Of a DNA stretch of 64,000 nucleotides, positions 19,488-29,022 are shown one piece after another. Source of the stretch: Arthrobacter sp. H16F315 (GTDB lineage Bacteria; Actinomycetota; Actinomycetes; Actinomycetales; Micrococcaceae); contig NZ_JAMXSS010000002.1 in assembly GCF_024124825.1 (NCBI RefSeq), forward strand, positions 1,302,001 through 1,366,000, in the 5' to 3' direction. The notes under the pieces are model-generated. The model had not been told where the DNA came from. It did not search any database and saw nothing but the letters and a program-made list of their open reading frames with translations. Position 1 is the stretch's first letter, and every line of letters begins with the position of its first letter. The position numbers and the translations under genes were made by a program.

Positions 19488-19507
19488 TTATAGGAGGTGC
19501 AAGGGGC

Positions 19508-20529
19508 TTACTCGGTTGCGGTGATGGTGGCCTCGTAGCTGAGGATTTCGGTGCCGTTGCCCTCATCGCCGTTGTCGGGAGCCACCCTCATGGTGAGGTG
19601 GTCGCCGTCGGCGGTCATTTTGAACGGGTTACGCGTCGCCGCGTGACCGGCGGTGGACCACTGCTGGAAGGGGACGTCGCGGAGTACACTGCGGGACTTG
19701 AGGTCGATCATCGCCATTCCGCCGAGTTCGTAGCTTGCGTCGGCTCCGCCGGACTGCGTGGTCTGGGGAGGTTGGTGATCCCGCCGCAGAGCATTTTTGA
19801 GTTCGGCACGTACTGGCAGTCCTGGTAGTCGATGAAGTAGTTCGGGTTCTGCCAGCTAGCGAGCTGCCGGCCGTGCAGGTCCCATTCGGCGAAGCGTCGC
19901 GACCCCCAGGTGTTGCCGACGAGGCGGCCCGTCTGCTTGTCCATCACGATGCCGCCAAAGTGGTCCTTGACCTCGAATTGCTTGTGCACCTCGAGGCTGC
20001 TCGCGTCCACCCGGTACACGATGGCGCTGCTGTTGGGCCGGTACTGGGCAACCGGCACCCAGACGTTGGTGCCGTCGAAGTCGATGCCGCCGGGGTGGTA
20101 CATGTCGCCCTCGCCAAGGATGATGTCCTTCTGGAGGTTCCCGGCGTTGTCCATCACAAACAGGTGGCCGACGCCCTTGCCGGGCGTACGGTCAAAACCG
20201 TCCTGTGTGGCGGGCAACTTTGTGGTCGGTTCCAGGATCTGGACAGCCGAGAGGAAAATGTGGTCCTCACTGAAGGCGATTCCTTCGGTGTGGTACGTGG
20301 GAAAGTTCAACTTCAGCTTGCCGGTCTGCTGCCAGGCTGTGGCACGGTCGACGCCGCTGAACGCCTCGGACAGTGCCGTGTCAGTTACGTGGTGGCTGCC
20401 GGCGCCGCCCCCGCCGTGCTGATCGTTGCTGCCGGCGGCCTGGGCGGCCGCAGTGCCGCCGATTGCGGCCGCTGTCAGGACGATGGCTGCGGCGGCCGTG
20501 AGGATGCCTCGGGTGCGAGTCGTGCTCAT
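19508..20529 (-). CDS. Secreted DUF6454-like protein, frameshifted
   Basis: Start ATG 20529 behind GAGAGG. It has a signal peptide of about 36 residues ending in AAAQAAG. The body is beta-propeller-like, with YHTEGIAFSEDHIFLSA, MYHPGGIDFDGTNVWVPVA and GSRRFAEWDL. The frame breaks at a run of four G (19765-19768). One more base gives ITNLPQTTQSGGADASYEL and continues to TAA at 19508, for 340 residues. The family has no known reaction. Its close pairing with a secreted phospholipase C suggests a shared extracellular phosphate role, but that is inference. Confidence 0.82.
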
Positions 20530-20664
20530 GGGGGAGCCTCTCAAAGGGTGGATCTCAACAGGACCCCGCCAACCTACTCAGTGGTAATGAACCCATTGTG
20601 GAGTGGCAGTGAACGGCAGGGATCGGCGATTGGCCAGTATCCGGGCCGTACAGCAGCCGGAAAC

Positions 20665-20706
20665 ACAAAAGCAGGAACCGGGAGTCCTTCCGGTTCCTGC
20701 TTTTGT
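20665..20706 (-). terminator. Terminator of the pxp operon
   Basis: A perfect 17-bp stem (ACAAAAGCAGGAACCGG and its complement) closes an 8-base loop. The A/T base of the stem gives a U-rich tail in either direction. It lies 9 bases beyond the pxpC stop. Confidence 0.85.
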
Positions 20707-20714
20707 GCCGTGCA

Positions 20715-21701
20715 TCAACGGCTGGAGCCGAGGGCTGCCCGCGCCTCCTCTTTGCGTTCAGCGAGTTCCTTGCGCGCCACCAGCGCCTCGTCCTGGCTGA
20801 CGGCGACGAATCGGGTGGAGGTCCCGGGGGCGGCACGGGCAACCAGATCCATGTCGGCGCTGATGACGGTTCCCACCATGGCGTAGCCGCCGCCGGAGAC
20901 AGCATCGCGATGCAGGATGATGGGCTGGGTACCGCCGGGAATCTGGATGGAGCCGACGGCGTAGCCGGCGTCCACAATGTTGGACGGATCGGAACCGGCC
21001 CCAAAAGGCTGCTCGCGCTCTATCCATTTCACGCCGGGGCCGGAGTACCGCAAGCCCATCCGGTCAGCCACCGGGGTCACTTTCCACTCGCCGTTCAGGA
21101 GGTTGTCCAGTCCTTCGGCGGTGAGGCGGTGGTCGTACAGGCCAAGGACTATCCTGACTTCCTGTTCTTTTGCGAACCCTGGACGGAATTCTTCCGGAAT
21201 CGTGTCGCCGTTGGGTACAGCACCGCCGTTCAGCGGAATTCCGACCGGAACCTGGTCGCCGGCCTCCAGCTTGCGGCCATGGAAGCCGCCGATCGCGCCC
21301 AGGCTGTAGGTGGACCGGCTGCCGAGCACCTCGGGAACGTCGACGCCGCCCTGGACAGCGATGTAGTAGCGCGTCCCGCCGCGGATAACCCCAAAGCTCA
21401 GCTCATCTCCGGCGCCCAGCCGCAGCCGCGTCCACTGGGGGCGGGCTTCGCCGTTGACTTTCACCTCCACTGGAGCCCCGGTGATGGCGACGACGGCGTC
21501 CTCGCCGGTGGTCAGCACCGGGCCGAGATACGTGCATTCCAGGACTGCTTCCCGGGCGGTGTTGCCTACCAGGGCATTGCCAAGTTCGGCAGAGTACTGG
21601 TCCATGGATCCGCTCTGCGGGATGCCCACGTTGTAGTGGCCGGTGCGGCCCTGGTCCTGGACCGTGGTGGCAAGCCCGGGGTTCTTGATATTAAATGCCA
21701 T
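20715..21701 (-). CDS. pxpC: 5-oxoprolinase subunit C / biotin-dependent carboxyltransferase family
   Basis: 328 residues from MAFNIKNPGLATTVQDQGR, the characteristic N-terminus of the PxpC/KipA/AHS2 family. Conserved segments are GIPQSGSMDQYSAELGNALVG and SNIVDAGYAVGSIQIPGGTQPIIL. With PxpA and PxpB it forms the ATP-dependent 5-oxoprolinase that opens pyroglutamate. The start overlaps the end of pxpB by 11 bases. It is the last gene before the terminator. A longer frame to 21761 is not supported. Confidence 0.92.
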   Translation of the reverse strand: MAFNIKNPGLATTVQDQGRTGHYNVGIPQSGSMDQYSAELGNALVGNTAREAVLECTYLGPVLTTGEDAVVAITGAPVEVKVNGEARPQWTRLRLGAGDELSFGVIRGGTRYYIAVQGGVDVPEVLGSRSTYSLGAIGGFHGRKLEAGDQVPVGIPLNGGAVPNGDTIPEEFRPGFAKEQEVRIVLGLYDHRLTAEGLDNLLNGEWKVTPVADRMGLRYSGPGVKWIEREQPFGAGSDPSNIVDAGYAVGSIQIPGGTQPIILHRDAVSGGGYAMVGTVISADMDLVARAAPGTSTRFVAVSQDEALVARKELAERKEEARAALGSSR

Positions 21702-22596
21702 TGAGGGCCCCCATAAGTTCCTGGTTGTACGCTTCGGGATGGGCCAGCGCCTTGGACACATCGAATGTCACGGGCGCCTGCCGGTAGCGGAAGGTCCCCG
21801 CCGAGATCTCGGCCTGGATGGTGTTGTATTCGGCTTCGGTGACCGGCTTGAACTTCACGATGTCGCCCGGCCGGAAGAAGACCATAAAGTCCTTGAAGTC
21901 AGCCAGTGCCTGGGCCGGATCGAAAATCGGCGCGGCGGCTACCCCGAACATCTGGTAGCCCCCGGCACCCCGCACGGAGTAGATGCAGCCGAAGCAGCCG
22001 CCGTGGCCCACCGTCAGCTTGGGCGTATCGGTGCGGGGACTCAGATACTTTGGCACTTCCAGCTGCTTGTCCTGCTCAACTAGCTGGAACAGGAACGGCA
22101 AGCCGGCGACGAATCCAACCATGGTGACAAGCCACGGCTGCTCATGATGGCGCTGGATGAATTCGGCGGCGTCCTTGAGGTTGTTGACCTTTGCTGCGTA
22201 GTCGATGTCCGTGCCGTCCGGCTCCTGATGGAAGCCTTCGCGGAACCGCCCGGCCACCTCTGCGGTGAAGGGATCGTCGTACCAGACCGGGACTTCGACG
22301 ATCCGGGTTTCCAGGGCCCGATCCTCCTGATGGGACAGGTCCCCTTCAATCGTCCGGACGGTCTTTTCCAAGGTCGACGGCGGCAGGACGTCAGGATCGA
22401 ACCGCACCAGCAGCGAAGCGTTGGCAGGACAGACATCCACGATGCCCGGCAATTCCATGGCTGAAAGCTTCGCGGCAATGGACATCACCTTGAAATTGGC
22501 GGCCAGGCTCATGGACTCCGAAACTTCAACGAACAGGAATTCGTCCCCGCCCCAGGTGTAGCGAGCCTCCGGTACTGCAGGTGCGGGGCTATTCAT
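21691..22596 (-). CDS. pxpB: 5-oxoprolinase subunit B (KipI/AHS1 family)
   Basis: 301 residues. It has the AHS1/PxpB features VPVWYDDPFTAEVAGRF, WLVTMVGFVAGLPFL and VGHGGCFGCIYSVRGAGGYQ. Its length is greater than the compact KipI type (about 220), with extra residues at the N-terminus. ATG 22596 overlaps the biotin carboxylase stop as ATGA. It works as a heteromer with PxpC. Confidence 0.9.
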   Translation of the reverse strand: MNSPAPAVPEARYTWGGDEFLFVEVSESMSLAANFKVMSIAAKLSAMELPGIVDVCPANASLLVRFDPDVLPPSTLEKTVRTIEGDLSHQEDRALETRIVEVPVWYDDPFTAEVAGRFREGFHQEPDGTDIDYAAKVNNLKDAAEFIQRHHEQPWLVTMVGFVAGLPFLFQLVEQDKQLEVPKYLSPRTDTPKLTVGHGGCFGCIYSVRGAGGYQMFGVAAAPIFDPAQALADFKDFMVFFRPGDIVKFKPVTEAEYNTIQAEISAGTFRYRQAPVTFDVSKALAHPEAYNQELMGALNGI

Positions 22597-23945
22597 GGCG
22601 CCTCCATTAGATCGGCAACGGTTTCTATGAACTTCGAGTGGTGGCTGACCGCGGCGAATTCGGGCCTGGCCAGCAACAGCTTGTGCACCGGGATCGTGGT
22701 TTTGACCCCTTCGATCACGGTCTGGTCCAGCGCAGCCAGCATGGCCTCAATGGCGGAGTCGCGGCTTTCCGCATGGACTATCAGCTTGGCAAGCATCGAG
22801 TCGTAGTAAGGGCTGACCGTGGATCCGGCCTCGACGCCGGTGTCCACCCTGATGCCGCCGCCTGCGGCCCAGTCCAAGGCGGTGATGAGGCCGGGGCTGG
22901 GGAAGAAGTTGTTCTCCGGGTCCTCGGCGTTAATGCGGCACTCGATGGCGTGGCCGGCAAACGTGATGTCCTCCTGCCGCAAGGACATCTCACCGGTGAA
23001 TGCGATCAGCAGTTGTTCGCGGATCAGATCGACGCCCGTGATTTGCTCGGTGATCGGGTGCTCAACCTGAATTCTGGTGTTCATTTCGATGAACGCAGCT
23101 TCATGATTGACCGGGTCGTAGAGGAACTCGACTGTTCCGGCGCCGCTGTAGCGGCATTCGCGGGCGAGCTCCACGGAGGATTCCCGGATTCTTTCCCGGA
23201 CAGTGTCCGGGAGGTCCGGCGCCGGAGCCTCTTCAATGACCTTCTGCGAACGCCGCTGCATGGAGCAGTCCCGGTCCCCGAGATGGATGAACCGCGTTCC
23301 GTCGCCGAGGATCTGTACTTCTACGTGCCGGGCGTGCTGCACAAAACGTTCCAGATAGACTGTCGGGTCCCCGAATACGGAGGCCGCTTCGCCGCGCGCG
23401 ATCTCGATGGTGTCCAGGAGCTCATCTTCGCTGTGCACAAAGCGGATACCCCGTCCGCCGCCGCCGGCGGAGGCTTTGACGACGAGCGGATAGCCGACCC
23501 TGCGGGCGACCTCCACGGCGTCGGCATCGGGCTCCAGGGGTCCGTCCGACCCCTGGAGGACTGGGACGCCCGCTTTGCGGGCGGATTCCCTCGCCAAGGA
23601 CTTGTTGCCCATCATTTCGATCGCGTCGGCATCCGGCCCCACCCAGATCAGGCCAGCAGCTGCGACCTTACGGGCGAATACCGCGTTCTCGGAGAGGAAC
23701 CCATAGCCAGGGTGGACAGCATGGCAGCCGGCGTCCAGCGCCGCAGCGATGATGGCGTCCTGGTTCAGGTAGCTGGCGGGGGCAGGAGCCGGACCCACCA
23801 CAATCACGTGGTCGGCCGTCCGGGCAGCCAGGGACTCGACGTCGGCTTCGCTGGCAGCCAGGACCGTCTCGATTTCCATTTCACGGGCGGTTCGGGCAAT
23901 CCGCACCGCGATCTCGCCGCGGTTGGCGATCAGCAGTTTCCTCAT
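22593..23945 (-). CDS. Biotin carboxylase (acetyl-CoA carboxylase AccC-like)
   Basis: 450 residues, full length for a stand-alone biotin carboxylase. Motifs: KLLIANRGEIAVRI at the N-terminus, HPGYGFLSENA, the ATP-grasp glycine loop KASAGGGGRGIR, RDCSMQRRSQKVIEEAPAP, and EMNTRIQVEHPITE. It carboxylates biotin on a carrier using ATP and bicarbonate. The carrier gene is 2 bases upstream, but no acetyl-CoA or propionyl-CoA carboxyltransferase gene is present. The pxpBC products belong to the carboxyltransferase-like family, so it may serve them. Confidence 0.93.
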   Translation of the reverse strand: MRKLLIANRGEIAVRIARTAREMEIETVLAASEADVESLAARTADHVIVVGPAPAPASYLNQDAIIAAALDAGCHAVHPGYGFLSENAVFARKVAAAGLIWVGPDADAIEMMGNKSLARESARKAGVPVLQGSDGPLEPDADAVEVARRVGYPLVVKASAGGGGRGIRFVHSEDELLDTIEIARGEAASVFGDPTVYLERFVQHARHVEVQILGDGTRFIHLGDRDCSMQRRSQKVIEEAPAPDLPDTVRERIRESSVELARECRYSGAGTVEFLYDPVNHEAAFIEMNTRIQVEHPITEQITGVDLIREQLLIAFTGEMSLRQEDITFAGHAIECRINAEDPENNFFPSPGLITALDWAAGGGIRVDTGVEAGSTVSPYYDSMLAKLIVHAESRDSAIEAMLAALDQTVIEGVKTTIPVHKLLLARPEFAAVSHHSKFIETVADLMEAP

Positions 23946-23947
23946 GG

Positions 23948-24187
23948 CTATCCTTCCCGGATGATAACGACGGCGTCGCCCGGGTTGACCATGTCGCCTT
24001 CCTTGACTTCAAAGGATTCCAGTGTTCCGGCGACATCGGACTGGATTTCGGTGAACTGCTTCATGATCTCGATAATGCCCAGGGTTTGTCCTACCTCGAT
24101 GGTGTCGCCCTCATTGGCGAAGGGTGGCTTGCCCGGACCGGGCTTGCGGTAGAAGATGCCGGGAAGCGGGGAAATGATGGTTGCCAC
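23948..24187 (-). CDS. Small biotin carboxyl carrier protein
   Basis: 79 residues consisting almost only of a biotinyl domain. The biotinylation site is the Lys in EIMKQF (canonical (A/V)MKM). Other family residues are GIFYRKPGPGKPPF at the start and VKEGDMVNPGDAVVIIREG at the end. It lies between pxpA and the biotin carboxylase on one transcript. A free carrier this short is typical of the pxp/urea-carboxylase-like sets. Confidence 0.92.
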   Translation of the reverse strand: MATIISPLPGIFYRKPGPGKPPFANEGDTIEVGQTLGIIEIMKQFTEIQSDVAGTLESFEVKEGDMVNPGDAVVIIREG

Positions 24188-24222
24188 GGGGTGCTCTCTT
24201 TCGGGAAGTTGGATACTACGGT

Positions 24223-24999
24223 TCAGGCCAGGACCGCACGAACGGCGCCGGCCACTGCAACGGAGTTGGGCGCGTCGGAGTGGACGCAGACGCTGCGGAA
24301 GGTGATGTCCAGTTCGGTTCCGTCAACGGCCAGGACGGGCCGTCCGGCCAGCGCCCCGCGCACCCGCGCGGCGGCGGCGTCGGGGTCGGTGGGAGCCGGG
24401 CGGCGCTGGATCAGCAGCTCCCCGGACGGACCGTAATTGAGGTCAACGTAGAGTTCGGGCACGAACTCGACGCCCATGGCCCGGCACACGGTTTCGTGGG
24501 CCGTCCCAGCAAGTCCGAAAAAGGGGACGCCGAACTGCGACGCGGTTCCGGCGGCGGCCTGCATCAGTTCCTCGTCGCCGGCCAGCATTCCGTACAGGGC
24601 GCCATGGGGCTTGATGTGGTTCAGTTCCAGCCCGTGCTTGGCGAGGAACGCAGCCAGGGCACCGGTCTGGTAGAGGATGATCGACTCGACTTCACCGGGG
24701 CTCATGGTCATACGGCGGCGTCCGAATCCGACCAGGTCAGGGAGGCCCGGGTGCGCACCGACGGCCACGCCGTGCTCTGCGGCCAGCGCAACGGTCCGGT
24801 TCATCACGTCCGGATCGCCCGCGTGGTAGCCGCAGGCCACATTGGCGACGTCGATGATCCGCATAAGTTCTTCGTCGTTGCCGAACTCGTGGAGGCCCAC
24901 GCCTTCGCCCATGTCGGAGTTCAGGAGCACCCGGCTTGGAGGGTAGGCGGGGGTGTCGGGAGTCACATTGCTTTGCATGGGTGTAACGCTACTCAGCAT
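24223..24999 (-). CDS. pxpA: 5-oxoprolinase subunit A (LamB/YcsF family)
   Basis: 258 residues. The family N-terminus is LLNSDMGEGVGLHEFGND, followed by VANVACGYHAGDPDVM, VGAHPGLPDLVGFGRRRM and HIKPHGALYG. It is the first gene of the operon. The ATG at 24999 and an alternative at 24978 both lack a Shine-Dalgarno sequence. A weak CAATAT -10 on the minus strand close to the start could give a nearly leaderless mRNA. It is divergent from the PucR regulator, 48 bases away. Confidence 0.93.
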   Translation of the reverse strand: MLSSVTPMQSNVTPDTPAYPPSRVLLNSDMGEGVGLHEFGNDEELMRIIDVANVACGYHAGDPDVMNRTVALAAEHGVAVGAHPGLPDLVGFGRRRMTMSPGEVESIILYQTGALAAFLAKHGLELNHIKPHGALYGMLAGDEELMQAAAGTASQFGVPFFGLAGTAHETVCRAMGVEFVPELYVDLNYGPSGELLIQRRPAPTDPDAAAARVRGALAGRPVLAVDGTELDITFRSVCVHSDAPNSVAVAGAVRAVLA

Positions 25000-25047
25000 C
25001 TGGGCTTACGGATATTGTGCAGCTCGCTGAATTTGATTCCCTCACTT

Positions 25048-26563
25048 ATGCTTACCGCACTAGCCGAAGATCTTGAGCCTGCCGTTCCTGGAGGATCCTT
25101 GCGAATTTCAGACCTGGTCGGAGACCCCTGACCTCAACATCCGCCTTCGTGTTCCGGGCGGCGCCGGACGGCTGGCCAGGCCCATCACCTGGTGCGCCCC
25201 TACCGAGCACATGGACCCCACGCCGTTCCTCAGCGTGAATGCCCTGGTGCTGACCAACGGCATGGGCCTGAACGTTACAGACTTCAGGATCTGGGACGCC
25301 TACGTGGAACGGCTGGTCGCCGTCCCGGTCTCCGGACTGGCGTTTGGGCTGGGCGCCGCGCACCGCGAGCTGCCGGCCGGCCTGGTCCGGGCCTGCGAGA
25401 CCCATGGCTTGCCACTGCTGGAACTCCCGCCGGAAGTGCCGTTTGTGCTGATCATGCGCCACGTGGACCGGGTGATCGCCGCCGAGCGCTACGAGGAGTT
25501 GCGCAAGGGCTGGGAGCTGGCGGATGAATGCACCCGGTTGGCCGCCGACGGGCATTCCCTGGCCGAGGTTCTGGAGCGGGTGGCGGACGCCGTCGACGCC
25601 AGGGTAGCGGTGATCGATCAAAATGCCTTTGAGCTCGTCGCCGCGGGCACGGCTCATGGCGGGACCACCCGGACCGCGCTTCGGCTGCCCAGCGGTGAAT
25701 CCGCTCAATTCCGGCTGGCCATTGAGGGTATCGGGAGCAATATCGTCCTGCAGCCGATCCTGGGTCCGGTGGCTGCCGTCATTGGAATGCAGCTGAGTTA
25801 TACGCTCGGGTCGCATTCGCCACTGCATTCCGTCGAAGCCGCGCGGTTTATGGAGGCCCTCTACGAGGATCGCGGTGATCCTTCTACCCCGCTGCGCCGC
25901 TATGCCCTCGAATCCGGCTGCGATCCCGACGGCGACTGGGACACTGTGCTGGTCGGAAGTTCCGGCGAGGTGGCGCCCGCCAGGCTTCGTGCCATCGCCT
26001 GGCGAGCCCGTGTGGGCTTGCAGGGCGCCTACGGCACTGTCAGGTTTATGGAGGAGTCCGGGCTCACCACATTGCTGCTGCAGCATCGGCACGGACCTGC
26101 TGACCTGCTCGCTGCCGTCCGTGAGTTCTTTGTGGATGCCCCGGAATTGTCCGTCATCGTCGCGGAATCCGCGAGCCTTGGCGAACTGCCGCTGACTCTG
26201 CAGCTGGCCCGGCGTCAGATGGGGCGGCCCGGGGTCCATCACGCGCCGCCGGCCGATCTCGCCGGCATAGTGCAGGGGCTGCCCAGCCCTGGTCTGGTGG
26301 CAATGTGCCAGCGGCTTCTGGCACCCTTGGCCGCCGACGGTGGTGGCGCCCTGCACGAGACCTTCGACGCCTACCTCCGCCACAGCGGAAATTCCGCCAG
26401 GATCTGCGATGAGCTTTTTATCCACCGAAACACCCTCAGCTACAGGCTGCGGAAGATCGAGGCGCTCCTGCAGCTGGATTTGACCGACGGAGAGGTCCGG
26501 GCCACCTGCATGCTCGCTCTGAGCATCGTTGCCTCTTTGAAGGTCGACGCAAAGCTCGTCTAG
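25048..26563 (+). CDS. PucR-family transcriptional regulator, frameshifted near the N-terminus
   Basis: The N-terminal PucR domain begins SLRISDLVGDP, stops at TGA in that frame, and continues one frame over as DLNIRLRVPGGAGRLARPI. An extra C in the run 25125-25128 explains it; removing it restores GDPDLNIRL and a 504-residue protein. The C-terminal helix-turn-helix (PucR_2) is ARICDELFIHRNTLSYRLRKIEALL. Starts at ATG 25048 and TTG 25108 (behind GGAGG) are both possible. It is divergent from pxpA and probably controls the pxp operon, as PucR-type activators usually control adjacent nitrogen-compound genes. Confidence 0.87.
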
Positions 26564-26623
26564 TCCGGCGACGGCGGCCGCGCGGAGGACCCCGCACCGT
26601 TGGCGAGTCGTTTCTGAACTGGT

Positions 26624-27647
26624 TTAGGCGCTGCTTTCCCGGACGCACAAGGTCGGCACCAGCTTCACGGACTCGACGTGTGCGCCGTCGAGCACGCCCT
26701 TCAGCAGCTGCACCGCCGTACGTCCGATATCCAGCATGGGCGAGCGGACGGAGGACAGCGGAATGGGCAGCTCCGCGGCCAGTGACGTGTCATTAAAGCC
26801 GACCACTGCCACATCGGTACCGACGGTGAGCCCATGGGACCGCAGCGCTCCCATGGCCCCGATCGCGGCGAAGTCATTGACGGCGAAAAGCGCCGTCGGG
26901 CGGGGACGGCAGTGCGTCAGGATGGTCTCGGCCGCTTCACGGCCCCCGGCAGTATCGAACCGGGACCACACCACGGCGTTCCCGGGCAGCTTTCCCCCAG
27001 CGAACGCCAGCGGTCGACGAAACCGGCCGTCCGGTCGACAGCCGTGCTGGCGTACGGCTCGCCGGCGATCACCGCGACATTTCGGTGCCCGGTCTTCCAC
27101 AGGTGCTCGGCCACAAGCTCCCCGCCCAGGACGTCGTCGCAGGTGGCCGCCGGGTAGCCCGGGACGCGGCGGTTCATCAGCACAAACGGCACCTTCCGGT
27201 CGGTCAGTTCCACCAGCAGCCCGGTGTCCAAATGGGCGTCACCGATGATCAACCCGTCCACCCGCCGGGCGAGCATGGTGTCCGTCTTGCGTCGTTGTTC
27301 CTCCGGGTCATCGCGCGAGTTCATCACAAATGTCGAATAGCCCAGTTCCGCCGCGGCCTCGTCGATGCCCTCGTACATGATTGCCAGGACAAGGTCCGAG
27401 AGCCGGGGAACAATTACGCCCATAAGCCGGGTCCGCCGTGTCCGCAGGCCAGCCGCCTGGGGGTCGGGGGAGTAGCCGCGCTTCCGCGCCAGGTCACGCA
27501 CCCGCTCGGCCGTCGCCACGGAGGCGGCCCCCGCGCAACGTCAGTGCCCGAGTGCAGGATCCGGGACACTGTCGACGGGTGGATCCCGAGCTCGTTGGCA
27601 AGATCCTTCAGCGTGACGGCCCGGCCATCGCCTGCGGCTTCTTTCAT
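26624..27647 (-). CDS. LacI-family repressor, two frameshifts
   Basis: The N-terminal HTH is VTLKDLANELGIHPSTVSRIL, followed by the hinge VATAERVRDLARKRGYSPD and a periplasmic-binding-like domain. Three frames must be joined. Runs of five C at 27528-27532 and 26994-26998 each lack one base. Restoring both gives 341 residues, the normal LacI length, ending VPTLCVRESSA. Between it and the divergent asparaginase operon are two identical 16-bp palindromes of LacI type, its likely operators. The inducer is unknown. Confidence 0.87.
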
Positions 27648-27726
27648 TGGTTCCCCCTGGCTCGGCTCAAAAAGGCGTCATCACCAAGACTGCCCGAAAA
27701 CGTGCGTATCTCTGATTCGTGAGCTC

Positions 27727-27755
27727 TTGACGTGCCGCACATCACATTCTATAGT
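27727..27755 (+). promoter_or_regulatory. Sigma70-type promoter of the asparaginase operon
   Basis: TTGACG at 27727-27732 and TATAGT at 27750-27755 are 17 bases apart. The predicted transcript starts near 27762, leaving about 175 bases of leader that contains both operators. Confidence 0.65.
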
Positions 27756-27769
27756 CATCTCACCGGCTA

Positions 27770-27785
27770 ACCCAATCGATTGGGT
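27770..27785. promoter_or_regulatory. LacI-type operator O1
   Basis: ACCCAATCGATTGGGT is a perfect 16-bp palindrome with the central CG typical of LacI/GalR sites. It lies just downstream of the predicted transcription start, where bound repressor would block elongation or promoter escape. Confidence 0.85.
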
Positions 27786-27882
27786 ACCGAGCAGGCCGGA
27801 AGCAGGCGGCACAGTGTTTACACCCTCGAAACACCCGGAAGCATTTAGCCGAAACATCGCGGGGATAACTTTTTAGCCAACT

Positions 27883-27898
27883 ACCCAATCGATTGGGT
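27883..27898. promoter_or_regulatory. LacI-type operator O2
   Basis: A second copy of the identical 16-bp palindrome, 113 bases centre to centre from the first and 38 bases before the asparaginase start. The spacing is close to 11 helical turns, so looping by a tetrameric repressor is possible. Confidence 0.85.
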
Positions 27899-27936
27899 GC
27901 GCATCAGGCATCAGGCGCTTAACTAACGGAGTGGAA

Positions 27937-28953
27937 ATGACTGTCACAGACATGCAGGGCCCCCACGTGGTGCTGTTGGCCACGGGAGGAACAATTTCCT
28001 CCCGTGCGGCCGAGGCCGGGGGTGCCGCTGTGGCGTCGGACACGGGCGAGCAGGTGTTCGCCAGCATGGGGATTCCGGCCCGGCATCCGGTCCGTGTGGT
28101 GGATGTTTTCCGGAAAGGTTCGTACCTGCTGACAGTTGAGGACATGATCGCCATCTGCGCCAAGGTCCGGCAGGCCCTTGCCGACCCGCAGGTCCTGGGA
28201 ATTGTGGTCACCCACGGAACGGACACCATGGAGGAGACCGCCTACCTGATGGACCTCACCCACGATGATCCCCGGCCAGTCGTCTTTACCGGAGCGCAGC
28301 ACCCCGCCGACTCCCACGCCCCGGACGGTCCCGACAATCTCGCACGCGCGATTGCCGTCGCCGGCTCCCCGCAGGCGCATGGAAAAGGCGTACTGCTCGC
28401 CTTCGCCGGGACCATCTACCCCGCGGCAGGAGTCCGGAAGAGCCACACAACGAGGCTCGATGCCTTCGCCAACCCGGACTTCGGCACGGCAGGATCGGTA
28501 TCCGGTTCAGGCGACGTCAGCCTCGAGCGTGCCCGGCCCGCATACGACCCGTTTCCCTTGCCGGGACCGGCGGCCGGTTCACCCCGCGTGGACCTCATCG
28601 CCGCTTACCCCGGGTCCGACGCGACCCTGTTGCGGGCCAGCCTCCAGGCCGGGGCGGCGGGCATAGTGCTCCAGGGGACGGGTACTGGCAATGCCAACCG
28701 CACGATGTGTCGGGCGGTAGTGGACGCCAGCGCTGCCGGCGTCGTGGTGGTGACGAGCACGAGGGTGGAGGCCGGCGCCGTTGTGCCCAGGTACGGCGAC
28801 GGCGGCGGTGAAGATCTGCGCGCCGCAGGTGCCATTTCCTCCGGCCTGCTCAGGCCATCCCAGTCCCTGGTCCTGCTCAGCCTGCTGCTCAGGCTCGGTA
28901 CTCCCCAGCACCGCATTGCGGAAACTTTCGCCCTCCGGGGCAAGGTCCCTTGA
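27937..28953 (+). CDS. L-asparaginase-family amidohydrolase
   Basis: 338 residues from ATG 27937, with CGGAG upstream; GTG 27931 is an alternative. The two catalytic signatures are VVLLATGGTISS (first Thr) and VTHGTDTMEETAY (second Thr-Asp). No signal peptide is seen, so it should be cytoplasmic. It hydrolyses asparagine or a related amide to the acid and ammonia. It is the first gene of a LacI-controlled operon whose other members (deacetylase-like enzyme, transporter, dehydrogenases) point to breakdown of a specific amide-bearing compound. Confidence 0.93.
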   Translation: MTVTDMQGPHVVLLATGGTISSRAAEAGGAAVASDTGEQVFASMGIPARHPVRVVDVFRKGSYLLTVEDMIAICAKVRQALADPQVLGIVVTHGTDTMEETAYLMDLTHDDPRPVVFTGAQHPADSHAPDGPDNLARAIAVAGSPQAHGKGVLLAFAGTIYPAAGVRKSHTTRLDAFANPDFGTAGSVSGSGDVSLERARPAYDPFPLPGPAAGSPRVDLIAAYPGSDATLLRASLQAGAAGIVLQGTGTGNANRTMCRAVVDASAAGVVVVTSTRVEAGAVVPRYGDGGGEDLRAAGAISSGLLRPSQSLVLLSLLLRLGTPQHRIAETFALRGKVP

Positions 28954-29022
28954 CCGTTACCGCACCGAACCAAACCCCAATAACCAAAACCCAAGAAAAA
29001 AGCGCAGTGAAAGGTTGATCTC

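Noticed and set aside
19492..19499. Strong ribosome binding site (AGGAGGTG) on the plus strand
   Set aside because: No open frame of useful length follows it on that strand.
25052..26425. Long minus-strand open frame opposite the PucR gene
   Set aside because: It is a codon-phase shadow of a GC-rich gene with no family features. Similar shadows lie opposite the peptidase (10080-11315), MFS (29879-31288), ATPase (51264-52559) and others.
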